In this document: piece after piece, positions 1 to 12,700 of the stretch
Numbering within the stretch: the stretch's first letter is position 1
Layout: every line of letters begins with the position of its first letter
Assembly: GCA_023634235.1 (NCBI GenBank)
Contig: JAMKCF010000023.1
Span: 5,121,001-5,185,000 of the forward strand
Direction of reading: 5' to 3'
Source: Pisaster brevispinus
Lineage: Eukaryota; Echinodermata; Asteroidea; Forcipulatida; Asteriidae
DNA length: 64,000 bases
Notes under the pieces: model-generated
What the model was told of the DNA's origin: nothing
The model's database searches: none
The model's input: only the letters and a program-made list of their open reading frames with translations
Position numbers and translations under genes: made by a program

Positions 1-57
1 CAAGAGTATCTCAATTGGGCCAGTTAGGGTGACATATTTCTTTTGAATTGTACTTAC

Positions 58-171
58 ACTTTCAATTTCTTCAGCTTCGCTTATGGGCTCACTAAAGCCA
101 GCTATGCTCGGCAGACTTGCCATACTGGCACTGTGTTGGAATTCCATCTTAATTGACTGGATGCTTTCACT
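58..171 (-). CDS. Internal exon of an unidentified minus-strand gene (partial)
   Basis: On the minus strand, TTTCAG precedes an open 38-codon stretch that begins SESIQSIKMEF, contains SMASLPSIAGFSEP and ends EAEEIES before the strong donor GTAAGT. Both exon edges are phase 0. The same frame stays open upstream through a further 16 codons (VTPGQLHIVLDLQTFQ) to another CAG at 220-222, so the exon may really run to 219. The peptide is acidic and serine-rich with no recognised domain. The rest of the gene would lie left of the window and possibly in the 220-1100 region, where I see no further exon. I do not recognise the protein, and two clean splice sites are the only support. Confidence 0.4.
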
Positions 172-1139
172 CTGAAAGGTCTGAAGATCTAAAACTATAT
201 GCAGCTGTCCAGGTGTCACCTGTTGCCAACTTCCTCTTCACGTTTTTCCCAAAATGTTTAGCAGTCCATGATTTGCACATTCACTACAGTCTTTCTGTAA
301 AAAAAAAAATAAAAACCTCATTTAGTTGATTGAGTTGATAAATCATATAAAATAGCTGATTAACATACAACACTCCACGTACTGTGTAAATAAATATTAA
401 TATCATAATAAGGCCAAAGGGCCATGTACAACATTATTGTCCCGCATCCTTCCTTTTACATTTTTTTCCTCCAATTTATGCAAAATGCCACCATCAAGTT
501 CAACCACATTTCCTGCATTCAGTTACCACCACCCGCTCTTGATGAAATTTACATGTAGGCCGGCCTAAACAGTTGGTTAATGCCTTACACTGCACTGCAG
601 AGTAACAAGTGTTTTTGAGTTTCTACAATACTTTGTATGCATTTTGCAATACCTAATATTAATAAAATAATTATAAATTAAATATGTACACAAGCTTAAA
701 TTTACACCAATCAAAAGTAAGAAGGAATCATGGAAAACTTTCTGTATCCGGCAGCCACTTTGTAACGGATGATGGCCTTATTTCCCTTTTATAATATTCC
801 TGTTGAGAAAATTGATAGCTAAAAGTAAAACAACAAATTTTGACCTTTAAAAAGGAAAGTTCAAGCACACAATTCATCGCGCGGATGGAACTCTCGCTCA
901 ATCATGCCATTGTAGTTCCTGTTGGAACTCTAGAGTGTTGTCAACACAACCATTGACCACAAAATGGCTTATTTTTCATGATTTTGACACTATGTAATAG
1001 TTCAAAAATCAAAGTGCCTTTGGATCTCCTGTCAACTCGACTAGAACTAGTAACACTAACATTTCTAACAACACTAACACTAACTGCTAACGTAACACTA
1101 GTAGTACTACTAAAAAGCAGTTTTGTAGTCGAGTCACCT

Positions 1140-1272
1140 GTGTCGAGTCCGAGTCCGAGTCACGAGTCATTAGGTCTGAGTCCGAGTCCGAGTCCCGAGT
1201 CACTTGGTCCGAGTCCGAGTCCGAGTCACGAGTCACTTGGTCCGAGTCCGAGTCCGAGTCACGAGTCACTTG
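1140..1272. repeat. Subterminal GAGTCC minisatellite
   Basis: Roughly 36-40 bp units made of three GAGTCC hexamers plus CACGAGTCACTTG are repeated about three times. A looser array of the same hexamers occurs at 2060-2235 near the other end of the hAT-like element. Short open frames across both arrays only encode the repeat. Confidence 0.8.
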
Positions 1273-1414
1273 TTTAAATATTGATGGCAAACCAAATGTT
1301 GTAAAATAAGCATTGGAAATGACAAAATAAAACACATTTAATTTAAACAAAGTTCTGTACCTGCAGTTACAATTTTATTTGAGGTTTAACATCTTGCCCC
1401 TTATCCAGAATATC

Positions 1415-1617
1415 TTTTAAGGATTTAAAATGATTTTTTTTCTCTTCAAAATAACCAATGTACTGATTTATTTATTTCAGAAAGGTTAATAGCCAACAAA
1501 TTTAAAGAAACTTCCTCTAAACCATAAACCTTGTTGGCTACCTATCTTTCTGAAATAAATAAATCAGTATATAATTGGTTATTTTGAAGGGAAAAAATCA
1601 GTTTAAATCCTTAAATT
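1415..1617. repeat. Foldback (long inverted repeat) nested in the hAT-like element
   Basis: Two arms of about 85 bp (1415-1500 and 1532-1617) are reverse complements with few mismatches: left arm CTGATTTATTTATTTCAG, right arm CTGAAATAAATAAATCAG. A loop of about 30 bp separates them. A transcript would fold into a long hairpin. Confidence 0.75.
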
Positions 1618-2255
1618 CTAAAAAACTTAATCCTTAAAGACACTGGACACCTTTGGTAATTGTCAAAGAAACGATACGGGGCGGAACGGCGGATGCCATG
1701 ATTAAAAAAGTTTCCTGACCAAGTTTCGCGTGTGCGTGTTGACCATGTGTGGAAACTGGTGCAAATAACACACAGCCATCACAGTGCAATAATGCAAGCA
1801 GTGTTTTACAGGTACAAGACATGCCATTTCCCTGGTAATATGCACAATTGCTTCACGCAAGCAGTGGCTATGGTGTTAACGTTGACAGATAACCAGCATT
1901 AATATTGGCAACACCATACTACAGTGTACTTCTTGTGCTATAAGACGTTAATATTCGTCCATCCATGTGCACTCCGGGAATGACAATCGGATCATCGGAA
2001 TCGTTTTTAATACTGAAAAAAGGTATTGTTTGTGAAAATACGTGACTCGCAAGTCACGAGTCCTCGGGGACAAGTCCGAGTCACGATAGTCGAGTCCGAG
2101 TCCGAGTCCGAGTCTTTTGCAGACATGACTCGAGTCAAGTCCGAGTCACCGAAATTGGGACTCGAGACGGACTCGAGTCCGAGTCCTGGACTCGAGTCCG
2201 AGTCCTGGACTCGAGTCCGAGTCCTGGACTCGAGTCATACAACACTGCTAAAAAG

Positions 2256-3487
2256 TACTAGTACTACAGGGTACAGGTGACAGGTTAGCCTTAGGGATAG
2301 GAGAATATCATTTGACCTAAATTTAAAATTAAGCCTTTATAACCTAAGGGAAAAAGTGGCGGCCGGATAAGGAATTTTTCCTTTTTTTCATAGGGGGGGG
2401 GGGGGGAGGAAATACATGTATAGGTATACGCGGCTGGGGCATTTCCGTGCCCCGTCCGTGCCTTTTCGGGAGTTGCTTGTTGTCTCGGCCATCATGTGTT
2501 ATGTCCGTCATGTGTTATGTCCTGTGTAAGATTCAATGGCCGGCCCGCGGACACAGCGAGTCGGAGTCAATTCCACCATCGCTGCTCCAGACTACTACAC
2601 TCATAAAAACATAAAATGTAGTTATCATTATATTCTGACAACTACACTCTCCGAACTCACCTGATATAAATCGGAAAATAACACGTCAAAGGGGGATATT
2701 CTGTCAAAACCTGTCTTCCATGTTCACTAGCTAGCGCAACGCTGCTGGGCAACCACCATTGTTTACATGGCAGAGTCCCAACGACTGTTTTATTATTTGT
2801 GTAATAAATACATAAAACTGCCAATGCTTGATAATTGATTGACTTCAAAGAGGGCGCCCTAATCACAACCGAGTAATAATTTTGGAAGGAGTTCACCACC
2901 ACACCACCAAGAACCATTTATTCACTTCAGTGGATGCTGGTGTTTACATTCATTCTTCTTGCGTTGACGGTAACTATCATAATTTTTGAATGAAAGATGT
3001 CAACATGTTGTTTAAGATGTGTACTATTTTTAAAATTGGAGTGTTTCAAACGGTCTGGGGTGGTTGAGTTACTTTAACTTAAAGTTAAAACTTTAAGTGT
3101 AAGTCAATCGCAGTTTCACGAGTGTACTGGGTTGTGTTGCAATGTTTAGTTGAGTTAGTGTTACTTTGTTGTGTCGTGTAGTGTTTATAATACTACTTTT
3201 AAGAAGTACATGTGTATACTTGTTAGGCTTTCATTTTATCAGTGATTCAAGTTTTACTTTCCAAAGATAAATAATGAAATATGAAGCTTTTTTATCGATT
3301 TAAATAATTAATACATAATAAAATATATAAAATTAAAAAAATGACAAGCTTATTTTAAAAGTTATATTTTAAAATCATCTTGTTAAAATTGAATCAACAA
3401 GTAACTTTAGCCTCACCTAAGATTTAAATAATTGAAGATTAACAATATATTTGTGAACATTTTTTATTTTCATTTTGTCAATTTTCA
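2256..3487. other. Upstream region of the torsin-like gene
   Basis: No coding exon is visible. A G homopolymer sits near 2393-2406. CAG precedes position 3488, so the 19 bases before the torsin start codon are probably the end of a 5' untranslated exon joined to a further non-coding exon upstream. A possible donor (ACG/GTAACT) lies near 2967. A promoter cannot be placed from sequence alone. Confidence 0.4.
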
Positions 3488-3506
3488 GTAGTGGCCATCA
3501 CCCAAG

Positions 3507-5542
3507 ATGTTTCTGCCATATGATACCAGTCCAAGAAACACACCTCCCCCAGTGCGGCCACTTAATGAGAGGGACATGCCAAACTCCCCTGTTCTCATGC
3601 TACCATCAGCACAAGACAGTCCACCCAATGAATGCTTGGCCCTCACATGGCATAATGACAACCAAAACAAACCGGTACTTGGGAGAATTACAATTCTAAT
3701 CTAACAAAAACTAAGGACTCTCATTGTCTGCTGCTATTTTTCTTGTTTTCTTTTCTTTTTTCTTTCTTTGGGGAGGGGGGGGGGGTTTCAATTCTGAGAT
3801 GAACTCAGTTACAATAAAATTGACTCATCGGGAAGTGTTTAATGGCAATCAGTTAGATTCATGAACAATATTAAAAGTTGGTTATTTAGTTTTTATTTAC
3901 ATGAAACATTGCATTTTTTTTCTTTTTCCATTTTTCATTGCAGTGCTCGAGTACTTCACCAACAACCAGAGACATTCTCCCGGCAAACAGCCAGTCTTCT
4001 GATTTCGCTGTATATCGTCAGTCTCGAGCTGTTGTCTTTGACTCTCCTTCAGGACAAAGAACAGTGTGTCTTCAGGAGACACGTTGCTACTCCTTACCAT
4101 CAGAGACCGAGCGCACGAGCTCAAGAAGAGGATCCCCAAGTCCCTCAAAATACAGATCTTTTGTTGAAACCACATCCCCAAGAGGTGGAGGAGTAGCTTC
4201 AGAGAGAAAAGCTGAGACTTCATCACCGTCAGGTGGAGTTGGTAGAGAGCAGAACATCTTGCCAGTAAAGCAGACATCACCAGAAATGAGAATCAAAAAT
4301 AGCAGCGTAAACTATACTCCTGATAAAATTCACAGTGGCCCCCCTGGAAGTACAGAATTTGCCGATCAGGGTTCTCTTGACCCAACAGTTCGTCATCGAG
4401 GCCAATGGAAAACCAGAAGAGATGGTAAACCGGGCAGGAATCTTAGTAAATCAGACCGTTACAGCGGCATCTTAGAGCAAGACCACCCCGAAGAGACACT
4501 TTCTCGGGGAATCCTAGGAACTTGGTGCTGCTTTCTCACATTTTTCATAGTCTTTTTTCTGCTTGTGATAACGTTACTGGTTTGGTGTTCCAAGTCTCCA
4601 TCGGGTTGCTTTATGCCTCTCTTCAGTACTAGTGAAAAGTGTCAAAAGATAAACATTTCTCACATCAAGAATGAACTTCAAAGAAATTTAGTTGGGCAGC
4701 CCGTTGCAATTAATCTTATCTTGGACACACTGGATGCACCGAGACATCCTGGCAGCAACAAGCCTCTTATTATGTTCTTTCATGGTAGTTCTGGAGTGGG
4801 TAAGAGCTTTACTGCAGACGTAATAACAGAGAGCATCTTAAGTACCACTAAGAAAGAGTCTTGCACTCACGTATTGAGTGTTGATTTGTTTTTAAGATCA
4901 GAGACAACTCAGTCAAAAGAAATGTACATGAAGGTTCTTCAAGATTGGGTGAACAGACCTCAAAAAGACGACACCAGATGCTGTGTTTCTTTTTTCATCT
5001 TTGATGAACTCCGGGACGACATTCCCCAGGATTTGATTCAAACACTCGGCCAAACCCTCTCACAGCTCAACACCCAAGACTCGCCAACACAGTCTCAACA
5101 TCTCAAAGTCATCATTATTATGACATTGACTGGTTCTCAGTCCATCAGTGATTTCCTCACAGTGAATATGAAACGAGGACAAGATCGTCAGTCTCTCACG
5201 ATCCCACACCCAAATTGGCAGGAACCCTGGAAGCATCTTGTAGCAAGTCTAGACAAGCAGGACCCATTCTGGACATGGTTACCGCCTGGAGCCTTCATAC
5301 GTATCCCCTTCCTCCCCCTTGAAAGATCTCACATTAAACAGTGTGCAAAGCAAAGCCTGAGTAGAAACAACTTAACAGTCACTGAGGAGCGATTGGAGTG
5401 GGTGGCAGAGCAGATGAAGTACATCCCAGAAGATTGGCCGATGTTTTCAGTCTCTGGGTGTAAGAAAGTGTCAAGTAAAGTCAGTTTAATCCACAATGAT
5501 AAGAGTTCAAAACTACCATTTGAATTCAAGAAGCCGTTCTAA
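3507..5542 (+). CDS. TOR4A: Torsin-4A-like AAA+ ATPase, two coding exons, 588 aa
   Basis: Exons are 3507-3674 and 3944-5542. The CCG/GTACTT donor and TTGCAG acceptor join in phase 0. The first ~240 residues are a Ser/Pro/Arg-rich, low-complexity segment. One transmembrane helix follows at about residues 245-267 (FLTFFIVFFLLVITLLV). Then comes an AAA+ domain with the torsin GQPVA box, Walker A GSSGVGKS (about 337-344), Walker B FFIFDEL (Asp at about 410) and the torsin C-terminal GCKKV box whose cysteine acts as a redox sensor in the family. Torsins are membrane-associated ATPases of the ER and nuclear envelope; a TM segment just before the ATPase is typical of torsin-4A. The protein is well over the ~420 aa of vertebrate TOR4A because of its N-terminal extension. 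In place of the usual DEAEK after Walker B it has DELRD. The start is the first ATG in the exon; ATGs in the upstream intron are out of context. Confidence 0.85.
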
Positions 5543-5611
5543 AATATCTCTCAAATTTGTGTTTATTTCTCACACAAACAATATTGATTCCAAACGCAAT
5601 CTTTAGTATCA

Positions 5612-5617
5612 AATAAA
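5612..5617 (+). promoter_or_regulatory. Poly(A) signal of the torsin-like gene
   Basis: AATAAA lies about 70 bases after the torsin stop codon in AT-rich sequence, a usual position. More AATAAA-like words follow, so cleavage may vary. Confidence 0.5.
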
Positions 5618-6704
5618 ATGCACAAAACCATAAAAGATAACCTGCAAAATTGTTACAATTTATTTGGTACTTATACTCAGTTTGAATTGAAGCACCGACT
5701 CAAATAGTAAATAATTTGATGATAGCCTCTTTAAAATAAAATTACTTTTGAATATAAGTTTATTATTTTATTTATCAGTGAAAGGAGAAATTGTTTGGAG
5801 GAATACATTTTTCAGCCGTTTAGCTCAAGGCATTGTTACAACATCTGTCTGATGATGATCCATGTGTTAAGAGAACAGCTGGTATGCATAAATTTACATG
5901 TAGACAATTAATAAATAAAAATACTGGTTATGGAATATGGAATACATTCTTTTGCAACTAAAATTTGGAAAAATCACTTGAAGACAAGAGTAGCTAAAAA
6001 ATTACAAATTTATGATTTACATTGCACTTTATGATATTGGATATTTAAAGTTTCACATGAATGTTCTAGTTTTGTTACAGCAATATTATGATATTAATTT
6101 ACAAATTAAAGTAAGTTTTTAGAGCAACTTTAATTCCAACATCTATAATTAGTAAGTTTGAACAGAATACAGGTAAAAAAGCACCGATTCTTTATAGTGT
6201 AAAATTCCTGACTGTGTAAAAATCAAGTATTTTGTTTTGACATCAATACAAATATGTTATAGTTTAACAATAATTTTGGTATCAACAATGGCAAAAAAAT
6301 AAGTCAAATATCTTTTGTACTTGAATTATAAGGGGGAGGTGGGTGATTATCAATTCATTATATTGGGTAAGTTATTAATTACAAAATACAGGTTCAAGTC
6401 TCAAATCTGATAAATACTATCAAAATTGAGAGAAAAAAAGCAAAAACAAACACACCAAACAAATCATACCAAAACAACTATTGCTTGCCTTGAATACAGC
6501 AATCAAAATAATCAGGTATAGGAATGGTCACAATATCTGTATCAAAATTTTAACAATTTGTCTTTGTCTAAAAGACAACCTAATTTGATTAAATTCTTGA
6601 AAAGACTGAGTTTATTCTTCCATAAACCCATAATATGCGTTGCCCCATTTATTAATAAAAAATATACATTTAGTTTAATGTCCATTTTTATTATGTTATA
6701 TGCA
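5618..6704. other. AT-rich intergenic region between convergent genes
   Basis: The stretch between the ends of the torsin-like gene and HSD17B7 has no exon or clear repeat. On the minus strand, AATAAA (plus-strand TTTATT at 6649-6654 and 6612-6617) can serve as poly(A) signal for HSD17B7, 50-90 bases past its stop. Confidence 0.5.
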
Positions 6705-9700
6705 TTAGTTGTCACTTCGGTTGTCTCCTCCTTTGTACTTGTCAACAAACATCTTGTAGAGTTTGTCAAGTTGGTTGTATAACTGCATAGGGTCCTTTGG
6801 TTTATATTCAATCTATTAACAAAGGTATACAAACAAGAGATCATTACAATGCTGACTAATCTTCCTTTTGCTGTAACACAACTTTCTCTGTATTTCTTAA
6901 CAGAGTATTTAACATAACACTGTGATGGCTCCAGAGTTAAGCCTAAAAATTAACATATACTTTTGGCGTGAAAACAAATAAATAAATTTGTTGCCATTGT
7001 ACATGTTTTACAGCGTCGTGTTGTCTATGTAATGGTATTAGTCAGGATCATTATGTGAAACTGTTTTGGGGTAAACTTTTGTCATAATGTTCATTTCCTT
7101 TTCCCTTGAAAATACAAATTGTGCATTAAAAAATTATATATATATTTAAAATGGGGAGGGGGGGATGTCTGCTTATGAAGATTTCAAATTGTACTAAAAA
7201 GCAATCAATTGCGTTCATGAGCAAAGTAAATTGATGTCAGTTGTATTTACTTTGAAATATTTTCCCCACACCTACATTTATGGCAAACAAACAACAACTA
7301 TTGAGTGAGTTGGCAATTGAGTTACCTCTTCTGGTACAACGTAGCTGTTTCCCAATACCGAGCTATAACTTGTATATTTGCGATCTGGACGAATGCTGAT
7401 TTTGTCCTCCTCAAATACCCAAACCTAAAAGAGATAAAAAAGGTATTTACAAAATAAAAATGAAACTCTAGAAAGTTAAAAACCAACCATCTAGCTTTAA
7501 GTGAAAAGAACAAGTCAGGATTTTACATCATTTCAAGATTTATTGGGAGACATGCGGCATACAGCTGTAACAATTTTTTGCCAATCAAATGTGAATATTA
7601 AAAACACTTTGAATAATTTACGGGAAAAGCTTCCAGGAAAATGAATATTATTAGTTATAAACAATTATTTACAAACATCTAAAAAGTTCTAGGGTAAGGG
7701 CATATTAGTTTCTCTAATGTACCCATCTTTGTTTAATTATTACAAATTTTCAAAACAATAAACACATTTTGAGTAAAATCAGATTTACCAGTGACTCTGC
7801 TCCTATGTGCGGCTCAATGACAAATCTTGGAGCAAATACACGAATCTGCAAGGAAACAAATATTAATCAAAAACCAATTTTTCTTGACAGTTAAAGTCCT
7901 GAATATTGCAGAATTTAATTTCCCTCTCTGTGTACCAGACTTGAATACATTAAATATACCACATCTGATATTGGGGCAGGGGTACCCATACACTAACCCG
8001 ATATTTTCCTCTTGTACAGATGTACATGTGACCCTTCCCCCCCCCCCCCCCCCCCCCGAAAAAAATAAAATAAAATAATAATAACACAAACAATTAAATA
8101 AAAAAATATAAAATAAATACAAATAAAACTAACAAATAAATAACAATAAATAAATGAATAAGCAACTAACTAACTAACTAACTAACTAAATAAATGAATA
8201 AATAAATAAATTAAAAACAAAACAACATAGTAATACAATCAGTGAATAAAATAAAATAAATAAATAGAAAAACAAAAAGAATCACCGAGATTCAGAGCAC
8301 ACAATGAACACACAATAAAAGGGGGATACCACCATGCCCCATATCTAGCAAATTAAATAATACACGACTTACCAGCAGAAATACCGGATAGAACACCGAC
8401 CACATCCAAGCTGGAAAAAAGGTGCTGGTAATGTTTGTTGCCACAACTCCAGGAGACACCAAATGGCTGTACACACCCTGCTGGTTGTATTTTTCATTCA
8501 GTGCAATGTTAAGAATATCAATGGCATACTTTGATGAGCTGTATCCCTGAGAACTACAGACAAAAATTGAAAACAGATTTTTTAATGCTTTATTTATTTA
8601 CTGATACGAGGTATCATCAATTAAGAAAGCATTACAAATACAATAAAATACACACCTAAAATATTAAAAGAAAACATGACAAGAAACCTTGAGCTCAGGA
8701 AAAAACAAAACCTATTTTGAAAAAAAAAACCCCAAACACTTCTTTAATTTTTTACATGCAAAAAAAAAAGAGTTAATGGCTTGATGTTTCGGGCACAGCA
8801 GAGTCTTTCTCGAAGGTTGATTCCCCCTCGAGAAAGACTCTGCTAGGATCGAAACATCAGGCCATTAACCATACTTCTGTTTAAACCATAAGTCCTTTTG
8901 GTCTGTAAACAGCTCATTCTATTTCCTTAATTTTTCACAATCAATTGTGAATCTATTCATATGATTATCTTCTTGAGCCTTTTACTGAGCATTTTTTTTC
9001 TCTATCCAAATCTAGCACCACAGTCACAACTTGTTGAACTGAGCATTTAAAAAAAAAATTGTCTGTAATTATTTTTGATTGAAGGATATCTCTTTACCCA
9101 TGTTTGTGTTGTATATCTTGAAGGCTGAAGTTTGACCTGTCTGCGTTGCTGGAAGACGTCCACACAATTCGTCCTCTTGATTTGCATAAAAGATCTTCCA
9201 ATTCCTTTATCTGAAAAATAAACAAAAATACAAGAATGGTGCATAAATGCTATATTACATCATTGGTTTTAGAAAGATTAAATTAATTTCAATCTTCTAG
9301 TTATAAATAACAAATTTCATCAGAGAAAACTATCCTGGTTGATTTTTTTTATAGTAAAAACAATGAATAATGGTTTGTGCATTGTAAGGAATTTTGTACA
9401 CTGTATTTGTGTGTATTTTGAGTCAATCAAAATAACAAACGGTGACTTTTTGGTCTTCAAATGCTATTTTATTACTTTTGACAGTGTTTCAAATGGAAGT
9501 GTTTCTCTGGACAGGAGGATTGGCACTGGTATGGCCTCAAAAGTGAGCAATGAGATTGAAACCAATGATTTGTTAATGATTACAAATCCTCATATACGTT
9601 GTCTTGACGAAGAACTCGGTGTTCAAAGTTATGAAATGCAAAATTTATAAAAAATTTGTACAACTTTGTCATCTCAATGATTTTTTTATATGCAAGTTTG

Positions 9701-12700
9701 CCCTTAACAAGGCTAAAAGTCACTCTAAGTAAGGGGCTACAAGAAGAAAATGTTCGAGATGAAAACAACTCAAGGAAGCTGAAGGTAGGAATTGATAATC
9801 CTCTTAAAATGGTCTAGATTGTAGGATGAAGGGAAACGGCAGGCAGTTCCAAAGAATTACCAGAACAAAATGGCCGAAGGTGTTTGTTGAGAATATTGTC
9901 TTAAGCCCATCATTCGTCACATCATCCTGAAGATTTAATAACCCCTCTCCTGTAGTCAGCATCTCAAATAATTGGGTTCTGAAACAGAAATTCAAATAAT
10001 CAATTTATTCCTCACAACAAAACATTGAGTTTATTAAGGCTAAAATTCAGCTCAATTTCCACACACTGAATTTACAAGAATGTACATGATTATTTATAAA
10101 GTGAACAAAGGTCTGACAGACAAGTTACATGTTTATGGGAAAAAGTCTGCTGGCATATAGTTTCCGTATAAATTTAAACACAAATTTTTTGCGAAATAAT
10201 AGTAATTTGTACACAATTTTTTTTTCCTGGACCATAAAACTGTCCAAAAAATCTAAGGAGCACAATTGTCAGCATTGAACTCAATTTGTACTTGTTTACA
10301 AGTAACGTTATATTTTAGATCAAGTTGTTTCTAAATATAAATAATTTGGGTTTAATAATAAACCTTTCAGTTCAAATAATTCCAGTGAGTTATCTGATAT
10401 GATGAAAAACATTTGACCTTTGTGAGGGCCAGTTTATTGTTTGATCTGTTTTATTTGATATACTCAATATAGGGTGATATTTAATCTTAAAGGAGAGCTA
10501 ATAAACAATGTTATAAAAAGCACAACTACCCAAAAATTATAAACTATAATATGCCTATTTTGTGTGTTTTACTCGTACTTCGACATGTGTTAAAGGTACA
10601 ATGTAGGGTCATAGATTGGTTTTTGTCACCATAATGCTGTTTTATTGGCAAAACCTGTGAAATTTCCAGCTGAATACAGTGTCTACTTGCTGAGAAAACA
10701 GCGAAAAAACTGTCATGGTATTATCACAAGAATGTGGAATCCATCCGCATTTAGCAAGGTGACAGCTGGTACCGACCGCATCTCTGGAGTGCAGCATTCG
10801 TGAACGGACACAAACCCAAAGAAATCTAAGAAACGATTCATGCATGAATTGTTTCTCAGATTGAAATGCTTTTGGATGAAAAATTATCCAAAAAGTATTA
10901 CTTTGAAGGGAATTCTTTCTCAAAATAGTTTATACTATCAAACAGCTGCAGTGCTTCTCACCAAGTAAGTTTTTAAGGCCATTAATTTTGGGAGTATTTA
11001 CCACTCTATGACACTTCCTTTAAGCACTGGGTAAAACACAGTATGGGTTAAACACAAATAATATTCTTTATCCCAAAATTCAAAATCTATTAACCCCTCC
11101 TACTTTCCATACTATTTGCCACAAATTTGACCTGCAATTTAAACCCATTTTACATAGTACACTGTGTCTGATCCTTGTAAATGTAGAACTCATCTTATAC
11201 ACAATACACTATACAATCTGTGTTCTCTGTATCTACTAATGTATGCATAAATCACATGATATCATATTGCAGGCTGCCCTACAAATAATGTAATCAGTTG
11301 AAACCATGGTGAATGATATTGAATCAGACAGTTGGTAGAAGGGTTAAACAAACTTTGAGGGTTTTAAAATCAGACAAGAATGAATTTCTACACTATACAC
11401 TCCTTATGCTCCTGGTACCAGCATATAGTTTTCAACACACCAGGAAATTGCACCTTCTATTGCTAAAAAAAATACAAGTCTGAAATTTCATCTAAGGCAG
11501 GACTAGGCCATTTTTATTTTGCAAAAGGTAATTTTACTTGAAAATCTTACAGCGTATGAAACTATTTTAAAGGGGAACATTTACAAAGAGCAGGGGCAGC
11601 AGACACCGAAGTCTTTGTGTAGTTTCACTCCAGAATATGCACATCAAAGTGCGGAATGTTTTGCGTTACAGAAAATGTTGACTTTGTATTTAAACAAACC
11701 CCTTGCAAACACAAGTTACAAAACTGAGTTTGAAGACACTATTCAAACATTCCGAAGGAGCAACCATGGTCGTAATGAACACCATAAGTATGTTGTCTGA
11801 ACAACAGTACAATATTTAAAAGGTCAGGCAAACAACTGTAATTTAACAAGAAACAGGAGAGCACCAAGCACAGTCAAGTATTTGTAGTTACTGTGTTTTT
11901 CCATTTTCAATGGCACAGCTGAGACCAAAAATGAGGAACTCAGCTGGTTAGCTGAACAGTTGTATGCCTGAAAGATGAAAAAATTAACTTACGGTGTGAA
12001 GATTGCTTTGAACATGTTCTTCCAGTTCAAATGCGTAACAGGCATTATACCAGCATTCAGGTATAGAAAGTCCACCCTTCTGTATCTAAATACACAATTA
12101 AAGGAAAATGTTATAGTATTTTGTCGGGCAATATCTTTCTCAAAGTCTAAATTAATAACGACATAAGCGGTCAGGTGAAAATGGAGTGTAAAGCAGGGAG
12201 CATGGAGCAGACAGAAGATGTACAGCCACAGGGTTAAGAAAGAAAAGTAATCATAAATGAGGCGGGGGAGAGGGGGTTGGGGCGGGGGAGTAGAAAAAGT
12301 TGCGTTTAGGTGACCTCTGTGAGTGTTTCATTTGGGTTATTCATAAATGTTTCAGAGGAATGAGAAAGGCTTTTAAACCCAAGCTTGGACATTCACCTTT
12401 GAAGGTGCAAGGCTCTTTCTCATTCAAGAAAATTGGGGCAGCAAGGCAAAGACCAGGGGAAACAGAGGCCTCTGTTAACTGTCAATTCTATCAAGGGTCA
12501 AATTTTTTATTTTTTTGTGCACGATGCTGATGGTATGGAGGATAAAAATAAAGCTACATCTTGTGGTGAAAAAAAAAGAACTTTTCTTATTAAGGTCAAC
12601 GAATAACCAGATGCTTGTTCTCACTATTATTCAACTTTATCCATGTAGAGAGTACCCTTTTTTACAGTATATGAGAAAGCACTGAGTATACAGTGCCTAC

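Larger units (their letters stand above)
1118..2247. mobile_element. Non-autonomous hAT-like DNA transposon, 1130 bp, 8 bp target duplication
   Basis: The element starts CAGTTTTGTAGTCGAGTC and ends GACTCGAGTCATACAACACTG, which are imperfect inverted repeats. It is flanked on both sides by the identical octamer CTAAAAAG (1110-1117 and 2248-2255). An 8 bp duplication with CAGTG-type ends is the hAT signature. Just inside each end is an array of GAGTCC hexamers (about 1140-1272 and 2060-2235), as expected of subterminal transposase-binding repeats. The middle holds a foldback (1415-1617) and non-coding sequence. No transposase is present, so it would depend on a transposase made elsewhere. Confidence 0.8.

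Noticed and set aside
978..1350. Ser-Pro-rich and Asp-Ser-rich open frames on both strands
   Set aside because: They translate the GAGTCC array of the hAT-like element and have no splice or start context.
2026..2280. Glu-Ser repeat open frame
   Set aside because: It is the second GAGTCC array of the same element.
3897..4280. 127-codon antisense open frame
   Set aside because: It is the complement of the torsin coding exon and has no domain.
9339..9650. 103-codon open frame
   Set aside because: It lies wholly in an HSD17B7 intron, is low in complexity and shows no family similarity.
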